A stretch of 64,000 nt of DNA. Source: Aculops lycopersici. Its lineage: Eukaryota; Arthropoda; Arachnida; Trombidiformes; Eriophyidae. The notes under the pieces are model-generated. The model was given only the letters and a program-made list of their open reading frames with translations. It was not told the DNA's origin and did not search any database. Positions 41,008 through 51,491 of this stretch are shown piece by piece; position 1 is the first letter of the stretch; each line of letters begins with the position of its first letter. Where the stretch lies: the NCBI GenBank assembly GCA_015350385.1, contig WNKI01000002.1, positions 4,156,063-4,220,062 of the forward strand. The letters are read 5' to 3'. The position numbers were made by a program, and so were the translations under genes.

Positions 41008-42324
41008 ATGCTGCTCGACCTGTTACGTCTAGCGAGTCTCGGCCAGAACATGGAGTTACTGGCCTCCCTCCAGCGACAGCAACAACAAAACAACCAACAA
41101 CAACAACAACACTTACTGTACATACAAAATAGAGCTCAACAAGTGGATTTATCTGTTGAATCATCGTCCTCAACACAACTTCCGGTTTGCGCCAATCAAC
41201 TTCACTACCAGCAAAAAGTCAAGAGCAAAAGAGGCGGCAAGAGACAGCAACAACAAGTTTCCGCTGCTGCCACCTCAAACCAAAGTGTTTCAAATCAAGC
41301 CAACCTGAACCAATGCAAACCGTTGGACTTGTCCACGCGAAGTGCCCCTTGTGATTTACACTCTCAAATCATACCTCAGCTGCAAAGTCACCTACTCGAT
41401 GGCCACCAAATCCTATCTTCGTCGTACTCGTCCTCGTCGTCAACGACAACCTTTAAGCTGGTTAGCGATTTCAGCGACAACAAGTGTTCACAGCAACATC
41501 GATACCGACACCAACAGCAACCTCCGAGTTCCAAGCAACTTCTCATTACGAGCTCCACTTCGCCCACCTCCTCGTCTTCCCTAATGAACCTTAGTTCAAG
41601 TAAGAACATTTTTGATGCCAACCAACAGGTAATAAGCTGCAAGCATTCAACTGATATAGTAACATCTACAAATCTTAGTAACAATCAAATTTCGCCTGTA
41701 GCTCCAACAACCACAACCCCCTCCACTACCAAGATAAAATTTACTGCTACTTCCACAAGACAGAGACGCAGGCAAGCGAATAGCACCAGTGGTTGCTTGG
41801 AGAAAGATAATAATAACAATAATAATGATAACGGCAAGACTAACAAGACACCGAGATCTCATTTGTGTCTCATATGCAATCAATCCTTTTCGCGCTCCGA
41901 TATGCTAACTAGACACTCGCGCCTCCACACAGGACTTAAACCCTATCAGTGTTCAAAATGTCTACAGGTATTTAGCCGGAGCGACCACCTGTCGACTCAC
42001 GAGAGAACTCACACTGGCGAGAAGCCCTATCAGTGCAAACACTGCGACTACAGTGCCTGTCGGCGCGATATGATCACGCGACATATGCGAACACATAGTG
42101 AGCAGAGGACTATGAACGGGAGTCCACGGAAACGCAAGCTTAGGGGAAGTGGAGCCGCGAAGAGAGTAGTTAAAATGTCGAGTCGATCGATTGCCAAAAG
42201 GTTTGGATCGAAGCAATACAACGAAACCGATCCCACAGGTCGTCGCCACCACCAAAATCTAGATATTGCAACAAATCTTGAGTCCCACAACGCAAGTCCC
42301 AGTTTCGATTTGGATTTACGATAG
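41008..42324 (+). CDS. klu: C2H2 zinc-finger transcription factor, Klumpfuss-like
   Basis: A 438-residue DNA-binding protein. Three C2H2 fingers lie at about 287-365: CLICNQSFSRSDMLTRHSRLH, linker TGLKPYQ, a second finger with FSRSDHLSTHERTH, linker TGEKPYQ, and a third with ACRRDMITRHMRTH. The finger sequences, especially the third, recall Drosophila Klumpfuss of the EGR/WT1 group, a factor in neuroblast and sensory-organ fate. The N-terminal half is Q/S/T-rich. The ATG at 41008 is preceded by a splice-acceptor-like TTTACAG, so an upstream exon may exist; a second Met lies 14 codons in. The stop codon TAG lies in or at the edge of the duplicated block, so the native C-terminus may have been cut by the duplication. 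Confidence 0.78.
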   Translation: MLLDLLRLASLGQNMELLASLQRQQQQNNQQQQQHLLYIQNRAQQVDLSVESSSSTQLPVCANQLHYQQKVKSKRGGKRQQQQVSAAATSNQSVSNQANLNQCKPLDLSTRSAPCDLHSQIIPQLQSHLLDGHQILSSSYSSSSSTTTFKLVSDFSDNKCSQQHRYRHQQQPPSSKQLLITSSTSPTSSSSLMNLSSSKNIFDANQQVISCKHSTDIVTSTNLSNNQISPVAPTTTTPSTTKIKFTATSTRQRRRQANSTSGCLEKDNNNNNNDNGKTNKTPRSHLCLICNQSFSRSDMLTRHSRLHTGLKPYQCSKCLQVFSRSDHLSTHERTHTGEKPYQCKHCDYSACRRDMITRHMRTHSEQRTMNGSPRKRKLRGSGAAKRVVKMSSRSIAKRFGSKQYNETDPTGRRHHQNLDIATNLESHNASPSFDLDLR

Positions 42325-42542
42325 GAATGTGAGCTACAACAGTCGTATTCAACAGGTCACGAACATTATCCATTTGAGATTTCCTCCTATGGTCATACTG
42401 GTTAGATAATTTTGCGGGTACGAAGTTAAGAGACATCTTTAGTTTTCCAACCAAATATCGCAAGGCTTGTTCCATAGTAGGCTGGAAGAAGTTGCCATTT
42501 GTCTTTTAGTGTAAGTGGTTTGCTATCGATTTCGGTATCCAT
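42316..42542 (-). pseudogene. POLR3B: POLR3B 5' fragment (right copy)
   Basis: Minus-strand sequence matching POLR3B codons 1 to about 22 joined directly to codons about 268 to 319; some 735 bases between are deleted. The join shifts the frame, so only a short nonsense peptide would result. Single-base differences from the intact gene are few (for example CATCTTTAG for CATCTTCAG). The homology stops at 42316, where the zinc-finger gene ends. Confidence 0.92.
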
Positions 42543-42971
42543 TATTGTTATATTATTTTTTATCCATGTGGAGCGATTCTGTACAAGGTGCTCCTAATAT
42601 AGTGAGTCTCAACTAAAATTATACATGATTGCAGGTATATATCGAGTGAGAGTTATTTATACGAGCTGATTGATGCAATATCGATGAAATATCTTAACAT
42701 TGATGGCTGTCGTTGGTTATTATATAGGAATTGATGTTATAATTCTGGTGCAACAATTTGACCTCGTGTTTCTAAGCTGCAACTTGCAACCACGAGTTGA
42801 AGTGTCCGCCTAGCGGATAGAAAGGGAACTAATCGAGGGGGTCGCATTAGAAAGAAACACGCGAAGCACTCACACCGAGAAAATTAAACAAGGGACTCTC
42901 TCGGATCGCGGAATTAAAATATCACTACATTGATTTTCCTGTTATAATTAATCAATATTACAACTCTAAAT
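42543..42971. promoter_or_regulatory. Duplicated POLR3B/ATP5PO promoter serving ATP5PO
   Basis: Near-identical copy of 37391-37819. Here the POLR3B side leads only into a dead fragment, so the element should act as the promoter of the intact ATP5PO gene. Differences lie in the last 20 bases before the ATP5PO start. Confidence 0.6.
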
Positions 42972-43556
42972 ATGGCAAGCCAAATTGCTAAATTAGTCAA
43001 ACCTCCAATCAGTCTATTTGGATTGGAGGGAAGATATGTGAATGCACTATACTCCGCAGCTTCGAAGCAAAACAAACTGGAGGCCGTTGAAGGTGACCTT
43101 AAGAAAATATCGAGTCTATATAAAACTGACCCAAAGTTCAAGGACTACATGATCAATCCACTTGTCAATCCAGCTCAGAAGTCGGCTGTCTTTGAGAAAG
43201 AATTGAAGCCCAAGCTTAAGTTGCAAGATTTGAGCGTCAATCTCCTGTCGGCAATGTCAGAGAACAGACGTCTCAAGTCATTGCCTGACGTCCAGCGGGC
43301 CTTTGCTCAAGTAATGGCTGCTGTTAGAGGAGAGGTTCAATGCACCATAACAACAGCTAAGGAGTTACCCGAGGCCAAGAGGAAGGAAGTTGAGTCTTCA
43401 CTGAAGGCCTTTACATCAAAGAAACTTTTGATCACCTACACAACTGACTCCTCACTAGTTGGCGGTCTTATTGTCGATTTCAATGGAGAGCACTATATTG
43501 ATATGAGCGTAAAATCTAAGATCCGGCAATACAGTGAATGTCTAAAGCAGATGTAG
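42972..43556 (+). CDS. ATP5PO: ATP synthase peripheral stalk subunit OSCP
   Basis: An intact 194-residue oligomycin-sensitivity-conferring protein, which links the F1 head to the peripheral stalk of mitochondrial ATP synthase. The sequence LFGLEGRYVNALYSAASKQNKL and the C-terminal SLVGGLIVDFNGEHYIDMSVKSKI are family hallmarks. It is slightly shorter than the human precursor (213) with a short presequence. ATG at 42972. This is the only complete OSCP gene in the window; the left-hand copy at 37820 is broken. Its stop lies 137 bases from the stop of the converging TBC1D7 copy. Confidence 0.96.
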   Translation: MASQIAKLVKPPISLFGLEGRYVNALYSAASKQNKLEAVEGDLKKISSLYKTDPKFKDYMINPLVNPAQKSAVFEKELKPKLKLQDLSVNLLSAMSENRRLKSLPDVQRAFAQVMAAVRGEVQCTITTAKELPEAKRKEVESSLKAFTSKKLLITYTTDSSLVGGLIVDFNGEHYIDMSVKSKIRQYSECLKQM

Positions 43557-43693
43557 ACTGTTGTTACTATTGATTAAAGCAAAAACTTTTACATATTAGG
43601 AGAGGAACGTACATTTCAACGCTTCATCGAAAACATTGCTCCGCGACAGTGTAAGCAATTCATTAGGTATAAAGCCGATGTTATGCAACTTAT

Positions 43694-44795
43694 TTATGCT
43701 TTATTCATATTGTCGTTTGATTCTCTGAGAGCCTCATTCTCTTCCACCTTTCTTGTGAAGTTTCTAAAGAGAAAGAAGGCCTCTTGTAGATCATCCGCGA
43801 CGCTATCGAAGAAAGATGCCATCCCGATTAACTTTCGGCATTTCTTAGACCGCAATTGCTGTCTGATGTTTGATGCATCAAGTCGTCCCGCCTCGAGTAG
43901 ATACATGAGAGTAATCTGTTCACCCGGATTTGACTGATTCCAAGAGTGGAAAACACAATTATGATGTTAGTGCTCATGTAATTTGAAATTCCTCAGGATA
44001 TTGTTCATTACTCTAGGTACCTACCTCAATCTCATCTAAAATATTATTCTCAGGAGTGGGGTTAGCTGTCTTTAAGTTGAAAGAAGATTGCCGTTGCTCC
44101 CGATCGTTTTCTGGTGTATAGTCGTTGTTTTCAATATTGCCTGGCACTGGTTTGTGACCATTTTCCTCGTTGCTATGATTTGCACCGCTATCAACGAGCT
44201 TTAAACTCTCAACTTGATCTATAAATTCATTGCCAACCTCGTTTAAGTTTTCTTGTTGCGATTCCCCTCTGCCATACTCCTTATTTTCTTGCGAATGCTT
44301 TTGATGATCTCCAGATGATTGGTTGGTTTGTAATTGTGGTTGTTGTTCTTTGTTGTTTGAGCACTTTTTCAATCTTTCTCGTTCAATGACTAAATTGTGT
44401 CTTAGTAAGACCTCGAGATGGTGTTTGAGCGATTGGAAGTGTTCTGCTCTTACCCGTTTAACGTTTGCGAACTCATCGAATGGATTCTTATGCGCTGTTT
44501 CAACACCTAATGGATTAAGGAGATAGAGGGATGGCGCAATTTGGTTAGCTCAAAAATCTGTATGCAAAAGTTTTCTCTCTTGGTTGACCTGGTACTCACC
44601 CAGAATAACCTTCCAGGCCTCGATGCAGGGTCTATCCAAGTCGGATCTATCACATAGGTTGCTGAGTTTTTCGTCATCGAATGAGCTTGAGAGCATCAGT
44701 TGATCTAGAATATCTTTGGCCTCTTTGCCATTAAAACCCAGCTTTCCATAGTAAGCAGAGCGAAAATTCCTTGAGGATCCATCCCCTTCGGCCAT
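43694..44795 (-). CDS. TBC1D7: TBC1D7-like TSC-complex subunit, C-terminally short (right copy)
   Basis: Identical to the left copy. Exons are at 44600-44795, 44025-44506 and 43694-43933 with the same 93- and 91-base introns, and the same early end at NMNKA. In this copy the converging intact ATP5PO gene ends 137 bases downstream, so there is no room for the missing second half of the TBC domain unless it overlaps ATP5PO. The truncation must predate the duplication because both copies share it. Confidence 0.78.
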
Positions 44796-45423
44796 ACCTG
44801 ATGTTAAACCTTCAAGTGGACAAGGGATCAGGGTTTAAATGGTGGTTATGGTTGTTGTGGCAAATTATGGTGGCGTCCAGTTCATCGGTGTCGGTAGATC
44901 GCTAAGAGGATGGCGAGATTTTATTATGGTAGATAAGCGTCAATCAGTCATTTGGATTAGATGTTCTCGCAACTCAACTTTCAAATCTTTGATAGACTTC
45001 CAATGAGTGTGTGGAGGGGGCGGGGTTGTTTGCATATGATGATGTTGATAATGATGATTATGTGTGAACAAGTGAAAACAATAAAGGATGATGATTGAGG
45101 GATTGGATAATAGTATGATACATAATATATAGATGATGAATAATAGTGGATATAGATGATAATACGTTTATTTTTACGACATGAATTCTACGCGTTTTGT
45201 GTTGTCCTTCGATTTTCGAACTTTTTTCGCTTTGCTCGCACGTTCGCTCTTTGCTCTCTGCCTGCCTACCTCTGGCTCGCTTCGCTTTACCCTGATACGC
45301 TTTGCTCTCTCTCTCTCGCTCTCTCCCTCCGCTTCTCTTGTCTTGTTTTCTCCTTCTGCGGCGCAGTAGCGACCGATAGGCGAGACCAGAGAGATTGCGG
45401 GAAAAGCGCAAACGTAAGCAATC

Positions 45424-45813
45424 GTGCGGAGTTTTGATACGATTTAATGGCTAGCGCGAAACCAAGACCCAAAATCGGTATTGGATCCCAATTGTCACCT
45501 ATAAGAGCGACGATTGTATTCTCTTTATTTTCGATTATACCATGCAGAAATCTGCGCTCATAAAAACAAAGTCCTGCCTCAGCCCTACTATTCGTGCCGC
45601 TAAAAGACTCGTTTGCCCTCTTCCCACTGACATTTTTGAACCAAGTTCACCTAGACAAAATTTGCAAGGTGGTTGGCAATAAAAATTGAGTTATAATTTT
45701 GAAAATTCTCATCTCGAGAGGACAAATTAATCATGATCTGCAAAAGTATCAAATTAGATTTTGGCCTCTTGTGGGGTAGAGTTTATTCTGACAAATATTC
45801 TCAACCTCAAATG
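45424..45813. other. Intergenic region after the right duplication copy
   Basis: About 390 bases of unique sequence between the end of the duplicated block and the stop codon of the Caskin-like gene. No gene was recognised. Confidence 0.45.
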
Positions 45814-47880
45814 TCATTGGCAAGGTGGCGGTGGTGGAAACTCGTCTGCACTGGCCAATTGATGTTCTATTGAAGAGTTCATCAATTGTGATCCAACTGA
45901 ACTGAATTGTTTCATTGCAAGCGAGTTTGTGTCGCTATTCCCACCAGGTATTGGTGGCGGTGGTGCCTCCCTAATAGGAAACATGGACCTCAACGTTGCT
46001 TGGCCATTGATAGATTGGATATGACCACCGGATGTGAGCATCTTGTTTGTTGTCGCGGTCAGAGTTCCGAGCTTAGGTGTGCGTAGAAAGCTAGTTGAGC
46101 CAACTTGCGAGAAGCTAGGCTGTATATTATTTGATTCCGTTGTTATTGTGTAAAGATCTCCATATATCATGCTATTTGGGTCCTTGAGGGAATTTGTCCT
46201 CATCGGAGGCTGAGGTGGCGGATTTCTCCTGACGGTTGAGTTACTATCACTTAAACGTAAAGTTTGATTATTAATATTATTATTTGGACTTGTTTGATAG
46301 ATCGAGTTGCGTTGAGTATTGTAGATATTTTCGCCATTATTTGCATAGGTTTGTTTAGTATCAATTACTTGGTTTGGACCGGAAATCTCGAGCCTAGCCA
46401 TTGCGCTGTTCACATTTTTCAAGGCAGGCGTCACGGTTGCAACAGGTACACCTTTATGAATATTACCGACTACAGCAGATCGGGTTTGAAAGAAGCCGGA
46501 TCTCAGCGCGGGTCTACCGAGAGTGTTCTGATTCAAGGACATGCGATGATTTGGGTGGACATCGTAGATGGAGTTGTCATTGAATCTTTCCTCCTGCGAC
46601 TTGTCAAATCTCTTGACTCTTTCAATTCCAAGCAATAGTCTCTTCTGATGGCCGAGTTTTGTTATTCCAATCTCTTCTAGATCCTCCCAAGTTAGCTCTA
46701 AAACTTTGTCAATGTTGTCATAACCCTCATTGCACAGTCTCGACTGGTATTCCGATAGCTTCAGCAGCTCTAACCATTTCTCAAGACTATGAGGCCTGGA
46801 ATCTGGTATATCATCGTCCAAATTTAGTTTTTTGATTTCTAATTGTAATTTTTTCCTAAGAGTTGGCGATTTTACTCCAATTGCCGTGAGATCTTGTGGT
46901 GTCATTCTAGTCAACAAAGGCATATCGTAGCCGTTGTCTAGAAAATTCTTGATATATTCTTCACATTTTATGCTGATCAACCAACTTCGCAAAACCTCAC
47001 CATCAACAACACCATGCAAGAGCATTCCCTTGACATTGATAGGCATTAGGGTATTGGATGAATTTGAATCTACGCTACCTATGGGCGAATGTTGCAATTG
47101 TTGACTATTGATTCTTCTATTTTGGTTTTGGTTCTGATTTTGAAAAGACTGCACTGTTCTAAGGTTACTATTGTTTTGTATTGAGCTTCCGTTATTTGCT
47201 GTTGTTGAATTAATTATGCCACTGCTGCTATTATTGTTGTCTAGGTGATGATTATGATGATTAAGTGGATGCATTGTTGGCAAATGAACTCCATTAGTCA
47301 ATAATTCATTGCTCAAGTTCATTGTTTGTCCATTGCTAATCGTGAATGGAACTCTCTGAGCATCGGGATTAGTCACAACTTGTAGAGGATTGTCGATTTG
47401 ATGACTGGTATTCCCCTGAAACACTCCATAGATACTTTGTTTGTTGCTAACGTTGTTTTGATTGTTGTTGTTGCTGTTGTTATACAACGAAGTGTTCATC
47501 GGTACTCCTCTGGGATGATTGGGACCCGAGTAGTTATTTAAATACTGAACACCGTTGTCATTCTGATGCCGAATCTGATACATCTGCTGCCGGTCATGCT
47601 GAGGCAACTGGTGCGTTGAGTTGGTTGATTGCATTGAATGCTGTTGCTGTTGTTGTAAGCCTGACATAATGCTGGCTGCCGGATTTGGAGCCGGTGGTTG
47701 CGGTGGCGGCGAGGGGAAATATTGATTAGTCTGAATACCCGACTCGCTGCTAGTAGCAGTCATGTTGTCGCTACTAGCTGTTGATTGGCTCGACGATAGT
47801 GGTGGTTTGTTTAGACTCTCGTCTGATGACACAATAAAGGACGTAGTAGTGGTGAATGAATTTTGGGACATCTCGTGCAT
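45814..47880 (-). CDS. Tandem-SAM scaffold protein, Caskin-like C-terminal region
   Basis: A 688-residue protein with two adjacent SAM domains at about 291-352 (LRSWLISIKCEEYIKNF) and 362-424 (LEKWLELLKLSEYQSRL). Spacing and sequence match the tandem SAM pair of Caskin, a neuronal scaffold that polymerises through these domains and binds CASK or LAR-type phosphatases. The flanks are disordered: an N-terminal N/Q/S-rich region of ~280 residues and a C-terminal tail ending in a proline run (DEFPPPPPCQ), as in Caskin tails. The ankyrin repeats and SH3 domain that precede the SAM pair in Caskin are absent from this frame and I found none in the 5 kb upstream. The ATG at 47878-47880 may be a true start or lie in a large 3' exon. 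Confidence 0.75.
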   Translation of the reverse strand: MHEMSQNSFTTTTSFIVSSDESLNKPPLSSSQSTASSDNMTATSSESGIQTNQYFPSPPPQPPAPNPAASIMSGLQQQQQHSMQSTNSTHQLPQHDRQQMYQIRHQNDNGVQYLNNYSGPNHPRGVPMNTSLYNNSNNNNQNNVSNKQSIYGVFQGNTSHQIDNPLQVVTNPDAQRVPFTISNGQTMNLSNELLTNGVHLPTMHPLNHHNHHLDNNNSSSGIINSTTANNGSSIQNNSNLRTVQSFQNQNQNQNRRINSQQLQHSPIGSVDSNSSNTLMPINVKGMLLHGVVDGEVLRSWLISIKCEEYIKNFLDNGYDMPLLTRMTPQDLTAIGVKSPTLRKKLQLEIKKLNLDDDIPDSRPHSLEKWLELLKLSEYQSRLCNEGYDNIDKVLELTWEDLEEIGITKLGHQKRLLLGIERVKRFDKSQEERFNDNSIYDVHPNHRMSLNQNTLGRPALRSGFFQTRSAVVGNIHKGVPVATVTPALKNVNSAMARLEISGPNQVIDTKQTYANNGENIYNTQRNSIYQTSPNNNINNQTLRLSDSNSTVRRNPPPQPPMRTNSLKDPNSMIYGDLYTITTESNNIQPSFSQVGSTSFLRTPKLGTLTATTNKMLTSGGHIQSINGQATLRSMFPIREAPPPPIPGGNSDTNSLAMKQFSSVGSQLMNSSIEHQLASADEFPPPPPCQ

Positions 47881-49856
47881 TCGAGCGCTTAGATTATTAG
47901 TTGTAATTAGCTTACCAACTCTCTAATCTGTTCACATAAATAAGTCATGTATATATATATGTTCACTATACTTCACTTCACTAGCTTCCGAGTTGATTGT
48001 TGCCACAAATAAACTTTTAGTTTTCGTTTTATAGCGGTATTTGTATTGGTGAGGGTTAATTTGAAATGAGCCATTAAGGAAAGTTGAGCATCGAAGGCGG
48101 CAAATGGTCTATGATGTAATATGCTTGGTGCTTTTTGTTTTTTGTTTCTCTCTTAGTTTTTTTGGTCGGAATTGATGATGGCTTGACAATATTAGCATCA
48201 AATAAGATTGGATTCAATGTGAGCACATATAATAAGCTTAGCTCCAATCAACAACTTGATATGATTATCATATCATGAGAGAGCACACAATCTTCATGCT
48301 ACAAGTGCTGAGATACCAATAATGATGATGATCTTCATCATCATCGTCGTTAATAGTATTTAGTCAACATCACAATGGTACGCTACCAATATAAAACACA
48401 ACACAAGTCCTCTCTAGTTGTAACTCAGTTGTATAGTCAGGGCCAGTGTGCGATGATAGCGAGACTAATAATGGAATCGATGTCTCGGTTTCCCCTTACT
48501 TGTGTGTTTGGTCTGTGGGTGCCATTCGGACAATAATATCTAGTTGTCTCTCATTTCTTTCGTCTGTAACTGTGGTACTCAAGAGGGAGTCAATTCATAG
48601 GTCCCTCGAGCTCTTGATCGATGGGCGAACAATGAAAGCGAACAATAGCTAGCTCTTGGCTCCTAGTCTCGTCGGATAGTATCAATCTGCAGCTAGCGGT
48701 CCAAATCAGATGTCTTCTACGACGTCTTCCTTTTTGTCACAGCACAAGATCATGAGCAACAGCAAGCTTGAGAGATTTCACTTATTGCTGATAATTTGCA
48801 AAAGATCACTATTCAAAACCGCAGATTTACTTAAAACTGTTACTTAAAACTGTCGATAAAATCGATGGTACATGTAGAAGTTTCGTCAGTTAGTGGTTGT
48901 TACTGACGCTGTTGTTGTGGTTGTTGTGGTTGTTGTCTAGGTGGTTGCCAATCAATTTACTGCAGATGCCGACAGTTTGACTTTGAACATCAAATTTTAG
49001 ATGGATGGTGCTATTGTTACTGTTGCTTTTGTTGTTGTTCCCCTAAATGTTGTCACTAATACTGAGTTTACTTTTTAGCTATCACCAAGCGAAAAGCTAA
49101 CAGAGCATCACTTGCTAATGTAATCCTACGCCCGTTAAACTTTCAAGGGTGGATCTTGTTTTTATTGTTGATTCTGCAATTTGACATTAAAGTTCTAGCT
49201 TCTGAACACTTTTAATTTCCCTCATAGCCGTAACTTGCAACACTTGCACTAAATTTAATCAAAAATTCCTTTATCTTGTTCTTATTTTCAGATTCCTTAT
49301 CATCTTCTATGAGGACGTACAATGAAGTTCTTGCATTAAACGAACTGCCGCCGACCTGTCGCTGGTTACTTTACCTTAGCCCCCTTGTTAATATTTAGGG
49401 GGACAAAAAAGCAACAGCCTTAGGCAGTTGTAGATTCTAGGTAAGGGGACGCTCCAGCGGCAACTTGTCGATTTCTTGCGCAAGTTGTTGGCTGGTAATT
49501 TACTGCTCCAGTTGTTGCTTTCTTGTGCTTGTCGCAGGTAAGAAAAAAAGTTTTCTTCTTTAACTTGCTTGCATTGGTAGTAAGCCTCAGGGAGATTTTG
49601 CCGTGTTGTTTGCTACTGCATTGCAAATGGATTACAAATGCACGTATATATGCAAAATACACAGAGGAACAAGAAAATGGGCAAACTTTGTTCGCTGGAA
49701 ACTGGACACTCGCCGATGGGACATCAAGAGGGAAATGCCATTTGGGTGCGCAAATTCGACCGCTCAGAAAGTTGCTCGAGCGAACGCTGCGTGCGCCGTT
49801 GCCGCCGCCGACGCGTCCAGCTGTTTCAGTCTAGTGGTCAGCTTAAGCTCGAGTCT

Positions 49857-49861
<5 letters not shown>

Positions 49862-49896
<35 letters not shown>
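49862..49896. repeat. GCT trinucleotide repeat
   Basis: Roughly eleven GCT units (CTG/CAG class) in non-coding sequence. The Cys, Leu or Ala runs it gives in open frames are artefacts. Confidence 0.85.
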
Positions 49897-49899
<3 letters not shown>

Positions 49900-51469
49900 T
49901 GTCACAGCCGCCACCATTGCTGCAGGATTTTCCTTGGAAATAGTGGTAGTGCTCACAAGTTTGCTCTTGTTCGCCGACTGGCGCAAGTTCTCTCTTCGCG
50001 CATCACACAGCCGCAGAGTCGTAATTTTTCTTGCGGTGGTCGCCGGCCAGCCGGCGATCAGTCGAAATACTGCACTGTACTTGCTCTGTACATTGGTCAA
50101 GCTCTAGTCCAAACCCAACAACATTAACCTAACAAATGCCAACATCAACACTAACCAAATGGCCAGCAATGGATGTGGAAGCAACCAGTGAATAAGCAGA
50201 GACTTTTAGGCGGACAAGCGGACAGATAGACTGGGCACTGCAGCTGGTCCACGATGACGCTAAACGATGGCCACGAACGGGCGGCAGTCCCACTTCAGTG
50301 GTGTGCCTGTACCAGTTGCAAATTTAAAATTGCCATCAGATGCTTGTTGCTCATAATGGCACTGAAACCCAGGATAGCATCTGCACTAAACTTGGCCAAA
50401 AAGTGAGAGCAAAATTTAGTGCTCGCGCGCGCCAACTTGGCAACATCAAATCGGTTTCATGGTTGTGGTGTTCGCGAGTCGCGAAGTGAGGGATAGATAC
50501 AGATAAAGAGAGAAAGAGAGAGAAGCGATGAGTTAGACACAACTACAAATCTCAACGATCGCGATTATCACGATGAAATCTCAACTTCGTCGACATCCTC
50601 GTGCGAGATGGTGATGGTCAAACAAGCGAGATGCCAGCCTTCGATTGTTGCTGACTGAGGATCTGCTGTCGAAAAGAGCTACTGCCGCTCATCATCACAT
50701 CTAATCTATCCATTCGCTTCGGGTTTCGTTCTTCACGCTTGTTGCTCAACAGGAAGTGTGGCAAGTCGAGTTAGTTGCCGGGATTCGTTTCAATTCGCAA
50801 CTTGGGCGCTGTCCGTTTCGTTTGTCGTCGGGCCAACTAACAAGTCTCAGCTCAGGACACGACAGTTACCAGATGGCTCACGATCACGCCCATGAAAGTC
50901 ATATGCCAGCTAGTTTCTCCTTGAAAGAAGCAGCATTATCGAGTGACTAGAATCAAAAGTTTAGCCTTGAAAAGGATCGCCAAAAATTTGACAAACAGTT
51001 GCCACTAATCCTTTGGGCGGTAGTATGGGCAAATGTTTACGTAAGATTCGAATGCAAGAGAGCAGTGTTGTGGAAACTGGAGCCAATTGAACTGGAAACC
51101 AGCGATTCCATTGTTCAAAACCGTCAATCACGATTTCCACCCAATATGGCGTCATGCGCCAATCGTACTGGGAAGACCGGAGCTTCCAACTTCAATCAAC
51201 ATTCCGCAAATAAGTGAAATATCATTTAAAATCATCTCTCTCCGGCTGGCTCCAACGACCACGACGAGAATAGAAGAAGCCAGCGGCAACTCCCTAACGG
51301 ATGATTCGATTACTTCTCTCTCTCTCTCTCCTTTGGCCCTCGAGTGCAATGGAATTTCACGCTTATCCCCCATTGGCATGAGCAATGTAGCAAAGTAACT
51401 GGAAGTCTGACTCACACAGGTGAGTGTCTTAGTTCCAGCGAAGCGGATCATCACCAAGAGATGGAAAGA

Positions 51470-51491
51470 AGAGAGAGAGAGAGAGAGAGAG
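51470..51491. repeat. AG dinucleotide repeat
   Basis: About eleven GA units in the gene-poor region upstream of ACADM. Such runs can bind GAGA-type factors in arthropods, but no promoter is evident beside it. Confidence 0.8.

Larger units (their letters stand above)
42316..45423. repeat. Segmental duplication, right copy
   Basis: Same-orientation copy of 36425-39807. It keeps ATP5PO whole and carries a second, identical TBC1D7, but POLR3B is reduced to a fragment. It begins at the stop codon of the zinc-finger gene and ends at GTAAGCAATC. Confidence 0.93.

Noticed and set aside
42170..42475. Frame that looks like part of an RNA polymerase subunit
   Set aside because: Its start lies at the deletion join of the POLR3B fragment and it reads on into the antisense of the zinc-finger gene; part of the pseudogene, not a gene.
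43600..43693. Minus-strand segment reading IPNELLTLSRSNVFDEAL as a possible fourth TBC1D7 exon
   Set aside because: No splice donor before the exon 3 stop and no match to the missing TBC half; absent from the left copy.
47881..47935. GTAAGC donor and CTAAG acceptor just upstream of the Caskin-like start
   Set aside because: They would enclose only 28 bases, too short for a spliceosomal intron even here.
49523..50127. Overlapping plus-strand frames up to 174 codons
   Set aside because: Carried by a GCT repeat and GC-rich sequence in three frames at once; no recognisable protein feature.
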